Below, piece after piece: positions 44,319-52,430 of a DNA stretch of 64,000 bases; position 1 is the first letter of the stretch; each line of letters starts with the position of its first letter. The notes under the pieces are model-generated. The model was given only the letters and a program-made list of their open reading frames with translations. It ran no database searches and was not told the DNA's origin. The position numbers and the translations under genes are program-made. Origin of the DNA: Leptolyngbyaceae cyanobacterium JSC-12 (GTDB taxonomy: Bacteria; Cyanobacteriota; Cyanobacteriia; Leptolyngbyales; Leptolyngbyaceae); NCBI GenBank assembly GCA_000309945.1, contig CM001633.1:828723-892722 (forward strand). The letters are read 5' to 3'.

Positions 44319-44956
44319 TTATTTTCAATTGCCCAGCGAGCCAGTTCTGTTCGGTTATGCAGCCCGGTTTTGCCCAGCATATTGCTAACATGGCTCTCGA
44401 TAGTGCGTTGACTCACATTTAATTCATCGGCAATCTCTCGGTTTGCCATACCGCGAGCCACGAACTGTACTACCTTCAACTCGGTAGGGGTCAACTCGAC
44501 ATCAAACGGCACTTGAATTTTAGGAGCCGTTTCAGCACTTCGTCCAGGACGTTCAGACATTCGGGCTGCTTGCTTGAGAGATGACTCCACTTGAGCGACT
44601 AGCTCTTCTGGCTCAAACGGTTTCACCATGTACACATCTGCACCTGTGTTCAACCCCTTGACCCGATCCTGACTTTGACCTTTGGCAGATAAAAACAACA
44701 CTGGAATCCAACTAGTACGAGGATCTTCTCGGACGTGCCGTACTAGAGAATAGCCATCCATTTCCGGCATCATGACATCACAAATAATCATGTCAGGGGT
44801 ATCCTGCTCAAGCACTTCTAATGCTTCTCGCCCGTTCTCCGCCGTAATTACTTCGTATCCCCGAAACTCCAGGTAATCCTTAACTAACAAAATCAGGTTC
44901 GGATCATCGTCGATTAGCAGTAATCGTCTGTGACTTCCGGCGCTGGTTTCTTTCAT
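44309..44956 (-). CDS. NarL/FixJ-type response regulator (REC plus LuxR HTH)
   Basis: The 215-residue protein has a receiver domain with the acidic pair in LLIDDDPN, the phospho-acceptor Asp in MIICDVMMPEMDG (about residue 60) and the conserved Lys in MVKPFEPEEL. A linker of ~25 residues leads to a LuxR-type HTH (ELTPTELKVVQFVARGMANREIADE). The sequence resembles the cyanobacterial Rre1/Ycf29 stress regulator; I did not assign the symbol because paralogues are close. It would be phosphorylated by an unlinked kinase and act as a transcription regulator. Its C-terminal end is duplicated past the stop. Confidence 0.9.
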   Translation of the reverse strand: MKETSAGSHRRLLLIDDDPNLILLVKDYLEFRGYEVITAENGREALEVLEQDTPDMIICDVMMPEMDGYSLVRHVREDPRTSWIPVLFLSAKGQSQDRVKGLNTGADVYMVKPFEPEELVAQVESSLKQAARMSERPGRSAETAPKIQVPFDVELTPTELKVVQFVARGMANREIADELNVSQRTIESHVSNMLGKTGLHNRTELARWAIENNMA

Positions 44957-45230
44957 GTTGTGCTACTCACCTACTCCTGGATAAAAACTGAACTGGATGT
45001 CATCAGAACCTAGTAACATTTGCCCGCATAGAGTCAGACCCTTCCCGTTGGTACACTGCTCTGAGTTTGAGCCTTGTGGACGCTTGTTCACCATTTTAGG
45101 TAGTCCACGGGGTTCGAATTAAATTTCAATAAATCTTATACACTAAGAAAATCATTCAGATAGATATACATCGTAAATCATTATATTTACTAATGCTCGA
45201 TCGGGCACAGTTTCCATTGAACGGCATTAA

Positions 45231-46559
45231 TTAACACCAGATCTTTATGATGCGTCCTTGAATAGATTGCCCAAACCAGGGTGTATTGGTTGATCGTGAT
45301 TGCAGCGATCGCGCATCAAGAGTCCACGCTGCTTGAGGATTAAACAGAACCATTTCCGCAGATTTACCGAGTTCAATTTGGGCAGGGCTTTGCTGCAAAC
45401 AACTGGCTGGACGAGAACTAAGGGCAGACCAAAGCTCCAAAGCTGACCATTGATTAGTTTCAACCAGTGCTTGCCACAGTAATGGCAACGCAAACTCCAG
45501 CCCAATCGCGCCAGGAGGAGCCTCCGCAAAGGCAACAGTCTTTTCCTCATAGGTAAACGGTGTGTGATCTACTGCGATCGCATCAATCACGCCTTGTTGC
45601 ACCGCTTCAACTAGTTCTTGCTGATCAGCAGGTGTACCCAACGGAGCCGGTAAGCGCAAACTGGGATGGTAAGAGCCAAGAGCCTGCGTGTTTAACAGGA
45701 GATGCATCCAGGTGGTACTAGCGGTAATCGGCAGTCCGCGAGACTTGGCTAACCGAATCAATTCCACACTGCGGGCTGTAGACAGGCGCATAAAATGAAC
45801 TGGCGTTCCTGTTTCTTCCACGCATTCCAGCAGGGCAGCTAGAGCAGATGTTTCGGCGATCGCCGGAATCCCCGGTAAACCAAACAAGATAGAATCATGC
45901 CCCTCTCGCATCACTCCATTCCCAACCAAACTAGGGTCACATGCCCACAGCATCACGGGTTTACTCAATGGATGCAGATATTCCAGCATTCGCCGTACCA
46001 GCAACAGGTTAGGAATTGGCTTGCCATCTGCAAACCCAACCGCGCCTGACATTGCCAACTCTGCCAACTCTGTCATTTGCTGTCCTTGCACACCAGTAGT
46101 CAACGCAGCCCAGGGGAAGAGACGAGGATAGGGGATGGGGGATGGGGGATAGGGAATAGGGGAGAGAAAGGAGGACGAAGTACAAGCTTCTGGCTCCTGG
46201 CTCCTGGCTCCTGACTTTTGCTGATCAAAAAACCAGTGGACGCTGGCAGGATTATCTAGGGGGGGGTGAGTAGTAGGCAAAACGGCAACTCGTGTAAAGC
46301 CACCTGCTGCAGCTGCCAATCTCAGGGAGTGTAGAGTTTCGCGCTCTTCAAAACCAGGTTCACCAGAGTGACTATACAGATCTACCAAACCTGGTGCCAG
46401 CACCAGTCCTCGGCAGTCAAGCACGGTGACATTGCTGGAAACATCGACGATCGCGTCAGCTATTTGAGTAATCACTCCATCCTGAATCAGAACATCCGCC
46501 ATGCGATCAGTTTGTGACACGGGATCGAGAATCCGTACTTGTTGCAGAAGCTCTTGCAT
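45231..46559 (-). CDS. dihydroorotase-like protein with degenerate active site
   Basis: The 442-residue protein is of the dihydroorotase/amidohydrolase superfamily. It has a family-like N-terminus (VRILDPVSQTDRMADVLIQDG) and the DHTPFTYEEK segment. Key metal ligands are missing: the usual DxHxH reads DLYSH, and a second His site reads MLWACDPS. The region around the third (VHFMRLSTARS) is altered. It is thus probably not a zinc hydrolase and may be a non-catalytic or changed-function paralogue, as with the inactive dihydroorotases that partner aspartate transcarbamoylase. A heptamer repeat of ~95 bp has inserted about 30 extra residues near residue 120. The better pyrC lies 4 kb downstream. 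Confidence 0.8.
   Translation of the reverse strand: MQELLQQVRILDPVSQTDRMADVLIQDGVITQIADAIVDVSSNVTVLDCRGLVLAPGLVDLYSHSGEPGFEERETLHSLRLAAAAGGFTRVAVLPTTHPPLDNPASVHWFFDQQKSGARSQEPEACTSSSFLSPIPYPPSPIPYPRLFPWAALTTGVQGQQMTELAELAMSGAVGFADGKPIPNLLLVRRMLEYLHPLSKPVMLWACDPSLVGNGVMREGHDSILFGLPGIPAIAETSALAALLECVEETGTPVHFMRLSTARSVELIRLAKSRGLPITASTTWMHLLLNTQALGSYHPSLRLPAPLGTPADQQELVEAVQQGVIDAIAVDHTPFTYEEKTVAFAEAPPGAIGLEFALPLLWQALVETNQWSALELWSALSSRPASCLQQSPAQIELGKSAEMVLFNPQAAWTLDARSLQSRSTNTPWFGQSIQGRIIKIWC
46117..46215. repeat. heptanucleotide repeats (STRR) inside the dihydroorotase-like gene
   Basis: Five imperfect heptamers of the GGGGATG/GGGGATA type occupy 46131-46165. Three exact TGGCTCC heptamers occupy 46191-46211. 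In the gene they encode runs such as PIPYPPSPIPYP and RSQEPEA, and the frame is kept. Heptameric STRRs are known from filamentous cyanobacteria. Confidence 0.8.
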
Positions 46560-46594
46560 AGTATCTATTCTTGACTGCCCTATTAGTCGCTCGC

Positions 46595-47944
46595 CTAAAG
46601 TGCCCCAGCAGCTGTTTTATCCAGTACTCCACCATCCAAATGGGCAGTGCTGTTCATGCAGGTGAGAACGGGCTGGCTATTGGCTCCGGCATAGTCAATG
46701 ACGCTGACGGCACCGTTGCCCTGCTTGAAGTTCCAAAAGTTTGCTGGACCTAAACCCAGGACGTAGCAAAGAATCGCTTTGTTAATCGCATCGTGTGCTA
46801 CCACTAGCGTGATTCCAGGTTCTGGACGATTAACCGCAGCCTCAACAATCGCATCCCAGGCCGCGATCGCCCGTTCCCAGACCTGTTGCAGGTTTTCGCC
46901 TGCTGGCATTTGCACCGTTTCAGGGGTAGTTTGCCAGCGTTGCAGTTCTCCCGGAAACTCTGACTCAATTTCAGATTCCAATTTGCCTTCCCACAAGCCG
47001 TGACTAATTTCTCGTAGATTCTCCTCAAGCTCTAGCTGCACATCCGGATGGTATTGCAGGATAATTTCTGCAGTTTCCTTAGGGCGGAGCATTGGGCTGG
47101 TAACTGCATAACGAATTGGAATCTGCTTCAAATATTCGGCTGCCTGCCCAGATTGCGATCGCCCATTGTCATTCAACGGCACATCAATTTGTCCCTGGAA
47201 GCGCTTTTGCCGATTCCATTCAGTTTCACCATGCCGCACCAGCAGCAAGCGTGGACCGTCGTAATTTTTCTTGGGTTTGGGCAATGGTTCACCTAAATGG
47301 GCAGTTTGGTTAAGTGACTCAATCTGCACCATATCATTCAGACCACCCGCAAAATTCAGCACACTAATACCGCAATTGGATTGATGAACAGTTTGATAGC
47401 CTGTTGGTTCTAGCCCAATCGCCGTGCTGATTAATGCCCGATTAATACCGCTATGAGCCACCAGTAATACGGTTTTATCAACATGGTTGGGTAAAAAATC
47501 CTGCCAGAAACGTTTTGCCCGTTCATACAGGTCCAGCACTGGAAAATAATCACGTGTCCCATCTTCTGTTGGAACAACCATCCGTAATTCGTGGGGGCGG
47601 TTGCTCCACTGCTCAAACTCGTCTGGGTATTTCTGCGCCACATCTTTGAATAGCATCCCCTCCCACAGCATTAAATTAATTTCTTTCAATGCATCTATCG
47701 TCTGAAAGGGGCTTTTGGGTGTTTGCTTCAGGCAAGATAGGATGATTTCCGCAGTGTCTTTGGCTCGCCGCAGGGGGCTGCTGTAAACGGCATCAAACGC
47801 AATTTCGCTGAGAGCAGCCCCCACTTTACGAGCACCAGCTTGCCCAGCAGCAGTCAGAGTTGATTCATCCAAAAAACCTTGCACACGGCGTTCCACATTG
47901 AAGGTGCTCTCACCATGGCGAACCAGAATGACACGAGTAACCAT
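46595..47944 (-). CDS. two-domain histidine phosphatase
   Basis: The 449-residue protein contains two phosphoglycerate-mutase-like (histidine phosphatase) domains. The first begins with VILVRHGESTFN at residue ~5. The second begins with LLVRHGETEWNRQKRF near residue 230. Each keeps the catalytic RHG and a later His (AHSGINRAL, VAHDAINKAI). Double-domain proteins of this sort occur in cyanobacteria and plastids and include the putative 2-carboxyarabinitol-1-phosphate phosphatase. Here the substrate is not shown by the sequence. It is co-directional with the dihydroorotase-like gene and 35 bp upstream of it. Confidence 0.82.
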   Translation of the reverse strand: MVTRVILVRHGESTFNVERRVQGFLDESTLTAAGQAGARKVGAALSEIAFDAVYSSPLRRAKDTAEIILSCLKQTPKSPFQTIDALKEINLMLWEGMLFKDVAQKYPDEFEQWSNRPHELRMVVPTEDGTRDYFPVLDLYERAKRFWQDFLPNHVDKTVLLVAHSGINRALISTAIGLEPTGYQTVHQSNCGISVLNFAGGLNDMVQIESLNQTAHLGEPLPKPKKNYDGPRLLLVRHGETEWNRQKRFQGQIDVPLNDNGRSQSGQAAEYLKQIPIRYAVTSPMLRPKETAEIILQYHPDVQLELEENLREISHGLWEGKLESEIESEFPGELQRWQTTPETVQMPAGENLQQVWERAIAAWDAIVEAAVNRPEPGITLVVAHDAINKAILCYVLGLGPANFWNFKQGNGAVSVIDYAGANSQPVLTCMNSTAHLDGGVLDKTAAGAL

Positions 47945-48109
47945 AATTTTAGGAGATGGGATTTAGGGGATAGGGTATTGGAAATGAAATCGAGGCGAGT
48001 AACGTACAACTCAAGGGGGCAGTATATCCTGTGAAAAGGCAAACGGCTAATTCAAGCCAGAAGCATTTTAGCTTGTCTGCTGCGCTCACTCTGTAGATTG
48101 GGAAAGTTC

Positions 48110-49642
48110 ATGACGATTAAACGGTTGATTCTGATAGTCCTCACGGCGGTTGCGATCGTACTTATTGGTCTAGATTTGTGGGATAGCTTCAGTCAGCCAC
48201 AAATTCAAAGTCGGCTTGAACTGTATCAAACCAACTTGGTGCTGCAAGTGACAGAATTGCGATCGCCAGATGCAGGGACAACCTCGGCAGCAACGGCGAT
48301 CGTGGGTAACGAACCTCTGAAGGCAGCCCTGGAACAATACGACGATGTGCGAGAACAAGCGCAGAAAAATTTGGAAAAATCTCTGGCTCGAACAAAATCG
48401 GAAACGCGATCGCTCCCACCCGATGAAGCCAGGCAATTGCAAGCCACTCAACACCAATTAGAGCAATTAATTGCCGAGCTGGACTTGAATCGGGGCATTT
48501 TGCAAACTCAGCAGGAGCAAGTTGATACGGCCTTAAAAATCTGGACATCTATCAGTGAACAGGCGGGGACTCTGAGTTTACCAGCCAATCTCAGCCAAAC
48601 AGCAGACGTATTAATTGGCTTGTGGAGCGTGCCTCCCCAACTGTTGCCAGATGCAGAACCTGCTTTAAAGAAGAATCTAGATGGCTGGTTTGAGAATCGT
48701 GCCCTGGCGCGGCTGTATGAGTTGCAACAACGGCAAAACGCTTTACAAGAGCTGGAACTCACTCAGCAGGAAGCGGCTGAACGGGCGTTTCAAAGTTTGG
48801 CGTTGATTGCTGGAGTGCCAATATTCGGTTGCTTGATTGGTGCTGGCATTTTGCTATTTCTGATTGGTCAATGGCTGGTGCAGCGCAAACAGGCATTGCT
48901 ATCTGCAGAAACGATGGATGGATGGCTTACGCCTTGGGATGGCGAAACAATCTGGCAGGTACTAATCTTTGGCTTCTTTTTAGTGGGGCAAATCATTCTG
49001 CCAATTGTGTTTAGTATCCTGCGCCAGACTAGTCTCTTTGCGATCGCAAGTACAAACGAATGGGGACGAGCCGCTTTAATTCTGCTCAATTACTTATTGC
49101 TGGCAATGGGCGGACTAGGCATTTTATATGTGTCAATCGAGCCGTTTTTGCCCCTACCGGAAGGTTGGTTCCGCATTAACCTTAAAGGCAACTGGTTTTG
49201 GTGGGGGTTGGGCGGCTATTTTGCAGCACTGCCGTTGGTCATTCTAGTTTCATTAATCAATCAGCAAATCTGGCAAGGGCAGGGAGGCAGTAATCCGATT
49301 TTGCCGATCGCGCTGGAAGAAAAAAACAATCTTGCGTTGTTCATCTTCTTCAGTACTGCCGCAATCGCCGCCCCGATTTTTGAAGAAATTTTGTTTCGAG
49401 GCTTCTTGCTGGCATCACTCACCCGCTACGTATCGATTTGGGGGGCGATCGCCCTCAGCAGTCTAATCTTTGCCATCGCTCACCTGAGCCTATCCGAAGT
49501 GTTGCCCCTGACTGTATTGGGAATGGTGCTGGGGTTTGTCTACGTGCGATCGCGCAACCTACTTGCCTGTATGTTGCTGCATAGCCTCTGGAACAGCGGC
49601 ACGTTAATTAGTTTGATAGTGTTAGGTGCAGGGCAGAATTAG
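48110..49642 (+). CDS. CPBP-family intramembrane metalloprotease with N-terminal coiled coil
   Basis: I start at the ATG at 48110; a TTG four codons upstream is possible. The 510-residue protein has an N-terminal helix, a periplasmic coiled-coil region (about residues 35-225) and a helix at ~235-255. Several C-terminal helices carry the CPBP motifs: EEILFRGFLLASL (EExxxR) near residue 427, AIAHLSLSE and MLLHSLWN. CPBP (Abi) proteases are related to Rce1 and act inside the membrane. The long coiled coil before the catalytic part is typical of the cyanobacterial group. Its substrate is unknown. Confidence 0.85.
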   Translation: MTIKRLILIVLTAVAIVLIGLDLWDSFSQPQIQSRLELYQTNLVLQVTELRSPDAGTTSAATAIVGNEPLKAALEQYDDVREQAQKNLEKSLARTKSETRSLPPDEARQLQATQHQLEQLIAELDLNRGILQTQQEQVDTALKIWTSISEQAGTLSLPANLSQTADVLIGLWSVPPQLLPDAEPALKKNLDGWFENRALARLYELQQRQNALQELELTQQEAAERAFQSLALIAGVPIFGCLIGAGILLFLIGQWLVQRKQALLSAETMDGWLTPWDGETIWQVLIFGFFLVGQIILPIVFSILRQTSLFAIASTNEWGRAALILLNYLLLAMGGLGILYVSIEPFLPLPEGWFRINLKGNWFWWGLGGYFAALPLVILVSLINQQIWQGQGGSNPILPIALEEKNNLALFIFFSTAAIAAPIFEEILFRGFLLASLTRYVSIWGAIALSSLIFAIAHLSLSEVLPLTVLGMVLGFVYVRSRNLLACMLLHSLWNSGTLISLIVLGAGQN

Positions 49643-49644
49643 CG

Positions 49645-49820
49645 AATCGGGGATTAAGGGGTTAGGAGATTGGGGAATTGGGGATTGAGGCTTGAAAACG
49701 GGTAATGGATTAGTAACGGGTGATAAGCAATCACAAATCCCGAACTCCTCCTACAATCCACAATCTCCAGCCTGCAATCTAAACTTCTCTCCCTATCTCC
49801 AATATCCCCAAAACCCCATC
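49645..49820. repeat. G-rich/C-rich low-complexity element between convergent genes
   Basis: The left part (49645-49700) has runs of GGGGATT/GGGGAAT, and the right part (49740-49818) has CAATCTCC/CCCC runs. They are roughly inverse, so a large imperfect hairpin can form. The composition is like the STRR tracts in this genome. No coding sequence was seen. Confidence 0.55.
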
Positions 49821-49826
49821 CCTTTC

Positions 49827-50462
49827 TTACTTTCCATATTCCGGTTCAGGCGTAATTCCACCCAGGCGATCCAAAGGCCAAAAGCGAGCCACTGCTCGAC
49901 CAATAATATTTTCGCGAGGGACGAAACCCCAGTAGCGGCTGTCACAGCTATTGTTGCGATTATCTCCCAAAACTAGATAGGAATTTTCAGCAACGATGCG
50001 AGGACCATACTGATATTCGGGAACGTCATCCAGGTAGTTCTCCCGCAGAGGCTGATCATTAACATAAACCTGACCTTGCCGGATCTCGAACTTTTCTCCT
50101 GGCAGAGCAATGATGCGTTTGATGTAAGCATCTTTAGAAGAAGAAGGGCTACTTCCAGGATTGCGCGGTCCTGTACAAACAACACCTGCTTCGTCTGGTG
50201 GCATGAACACCACAATATCCCCACGCTGCGGGTTTTTAAAGTGATAACTGACTTTATCTACGATTAAACGATCGTTCACTTGCAAGGTTGGCACCATTGA
50301 CCGAGATGGAATGTATCGCGCTTCAGCCACAAACGTTCGGATACCAAACGCTAAGACGGCACTCAACCCAAGCGTCTTAAGAATTTCAACCCAGGCGTTT
50401 TCGCGGGCGGATTGAGAAGACTTCTTATCATCGTCTGGCTCTGGTTTGTTGACTTGCGACAT
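49827..50462 (-). CDS. lepB: signal peptidase I
   Basis: The 211-residue enzyme has one N-terminal transmembrane helix (about 26-45). The catalytic Ser55 is in IPSRSMVPTL and Lys115 in AYIKRIIALPGE. The conserved GDNRNNSCDSRYWGFV box is near the C-terminus. It removes signal peptides of secreted proteins on the outer face of the plasma membrane. The many exported proteins in the window are potential clients. It is divergent from pyrC by 149 bp. Confidence 0.95.
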   Translation of the reverse strand: MSQVNKPEPDDDKKSSQSARENAWVEILKTLGLSAVLAFGIRTFVAEARYIPSRSMVPTLQVNDRLIVDKVSYHFKNPQRGDIVVFMPPDEAGVVCTGPRNPGSSPSSSKDAYIKRIIALPGEKFEIRQGQVYVNDQPLRENYLDDVPEYQYGPRIVAENSYLVLGDNRNNSCDSRYWGFVPRENIIGRAVARFWPLDRLGGITPEPEYGK

Positions 50463-50611
50463 AAGACCTTGAACTTATTTAAAGGATTGCGAAGTATTTG
50501 AGTGTAACATTCATCTATGCCAAACAACAAGATTGAACTATCAGCCATAACAGGACTGCGATCGCCTCATTTTGGCAAAGCTCATCTGTATTCTAATCTG
50601 CAGGCATCATC

Positions 50612-51940
50612 ATGACAGTTGATTCGTCGTTAGTGGTTCGTCAAGCACAAATTCTTCATCCCAATGGTGAACTGCGAGAAGGAGATGTGCTGGTCGAAAA
50701 TGGCAAAATTCAGCAGATAGCCTCCCATGTTCCCCTTCCTCCCAACAGCAGCTTAAGAGAAATAGACGCTACTGGATTAATTTTGTTGCCAGGAGTGATT
50801 GATCCTCAGGTACATTTTCGTGAACCGGGGCTAGAGTACAAAGAAGATTTGTTTACAGCGAGTTGTGCGTGTGCTAGAGGGGGAGTGACATCGTTTCTGG
50901 AAATGCCTAACACCCGCCCCCTGACAACCACCCAGGCAACGTTGGATGACAAACTTAAACGTGCTTCCGAAAAATGCATTGTCAATTATGGTTTCTTTAT
51001 TGGTGCAACTGCAGAGATACTTCCGGATTTATTAGAGGCAAATCCGGTCTGTGGTATCAAAATTTTTATGGGGTCGATGCATGGACCACTGCTAGTGGAT
51101 GAAGAACCATTGCTAGACAAAATTTTTTCACAAGGCAAGCGCTTGATTGCTGTTCATGCAGAAAATCAAGAACGCATTCGTCAACGTCGCGAGCAGTTTG
51201 CAGGCATTCATGATCCGGCGATTCACTCGCAAATTCAAGACAATCAAGCTGCCCTGGAAGCCACACAACTCGCACTCAAACTGTCCAAAAAATATCAGCG
51301 GCGGCTCCACATTTTGCACATGTCCACGGCGGAGGAAGCCGAGTTAATGCGGCAGGATAAACCTGCTTGGGTAACGTGTGAAGTCACGCCGCAACATCTG
51401 TTGTTAAATACCAGTGCTTACGCAACGATTGGTACGCTAGCGCAGATGAACCCGCCGCTGCGATCGCCTCATGATAACGATGTGCTGTGGCAGGCCCTGC
51501 TGGATGGCGTAATTGATTTCATCGCCACGGACCACGCGCCCCACACCCTGGAAGAAAAAGCCCAGGAGTATCCCAATAGCCCATCGGGAATGCCAAGTGT
51601 AGAAACATCATTGGCGCTAATGCTAACCCAGGCAGCCAAGGGACGCTGTACAGTTGCGCAAGTTGCCAACTGGATGTCTACGGCTGTCGCGAAGGCATAT
51701 CGGATTCCAAACAAGGGTGCGATCGCCCCTGGCTACGATGCCGATCTGGTACTAGTTGATATGAATAACTATTTCCCTGTTAGGCGAGAAGACATTTTAT
51801 CCAAATGTGGTTGGAGTCCTTTTGAGGGTTGGAATCTGACAGGATGGGCAAAAGTGACAATTGTCGGGGGACAAGTCGCTTATGAAAACGGTAAGGTCAA
51901 CTCGACCGTGCGAGGCTGTGCGCTCACTTTTGATAGTTGA
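50612..51940 (+). CDS. pyrC: dihydroorotase
   Basis: The 442-residue protein has most class I dihydroorotase features. They include GVIDPQVHFREPG, the Lys in CGIKIFMG that is carboxylated in the family, and His in LIAVHAENQE. RLHILHMSTAEEA and the catalytic Asp in IATDHAPHTLEEK are also present. One difference is the first metal His of DxHxH, which is Gln (DPQVH). It converts carbamoyl-aspartate to dihydroorotate in pyrimidine synthesis. Because the other ligands are intact, I consider this the working enzyme, in contrast to the paralogue at 45231-46559. A strong terminator follows. Confidence 0.86.
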   Translation: MTVDSSLVVRQAQILHPNGELREGDVLVENGKIQQIASHVPLPPNSSLREIDATGLILLPGVIDPQVHFREPGLEYKEDLFTASCACARGGVTSFLEMPNTRPLTTTQATLDDKLKRASEKCIVNYGFFIGATAEILPDLLEANPVCGIKIFMGSMHGPLLVDEEPLLDKIFSQGKRLIAVHAENQERIRQRREQFAGIHDPAIHSQIQDNQAALEATQLALKLSKKYQRRLHILHMSTAEEAELMRQDKPAWVTCEVTPQHLLLNTSAYATIGTLAQMNPPLRSPHDNDVLWQALLDGVIDFIATDHAPHTLEEKAQEYPNSPSGMPSVETSLALMLTQAAKGRCTVAQVANWMSTAVAKAYRIPNKGAIAPGYDADLVLVDMNNYFPVRREDILSKCGWSPFEGWNLTGWAKVTIVGGQVAYENGKVNSTVRGCALTFDS

Positions 51941-51951
51941 TAGAGCAATTT

Positions 51952-51990
51952 GCAATCAACTGAGGTGCTTCGGTTGATTGCTTTTATTTT
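51952..51990 (+). terminator. Rho-independent terminator after pyrC
   Basis: The perfect arms GCAATCAAC and GTTGATTGC (51952-51960, 51973-51981) are followed by TTTTATTTT. It is a classical terminator. Confidence 0.92.
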
Positions 51991-52430
51991 CTAACAACAC
52001 TACTGATTAGTCGGTTGTCCTTTCGCGATCGCCTTTTCAACTAGATCATCCGTAACTAACATTAGAAGCACCGCTCAAATGAGGATTGACTTTTTTGCCA
52101 TTTCAGCATAGCCAGCCGATTCACTCTTAAGTTCGGCTCCAGTCACAACACTGTCTGAGATTGATACTTCAAATTGAGGTTTGACTAGCTGCTGTGTAGT
52201 TTCAGCATCAACCATTCCAGTACTCATTTTCTTAGCCGCATCATAGTCAGATGCTAAATCCACTTCAGGTGCTTCTTGATCACCGATACTGACTGAGAGC
52301 AATGTAACTTACAGCAAAAATCCCATTCAGCAAGGTATGGTTTTACGATCTGGTAAGGAGTGAGTTCCGAATCGAGCGATTGCAGTAGACTTCTTACAAT
52401 AGCGGTAGACGCATAAGGAGCTATCTGCGT
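51991..52430. other. intergenic region between pyrC and ftsH
   Basis: This 440-bp region separates the pyrC terminator from ftsH. On the minus strand a frame of 75 codons (52075-52302) is open; it is listed separately as doubtful. The ftsH promoter is probably in 52330-52420. Confidence 0.4.
52075..52302 (-). CDS. doubtful small hypothetical protein
   Basis: The frame of 75 codons has only a TTG start at 52302 and a TGA at the end. The predicted product (SIGDQEAPEVDLASDYDAAK onward) is acidic, without low complexity or membrane segments, and shows a plausible residue mix. No family is recognised and no ribosome-binding site is clear. It may be the remnant of a longer gene. Confidence 0.28.
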   Translation of the reverse strand: MLSVSIGDQEAPEVDLASDYDAAKKMSTGMVDAETTQQLVKPQFEVSISDSVVTGAELKSESAGYAEMAKKSILI

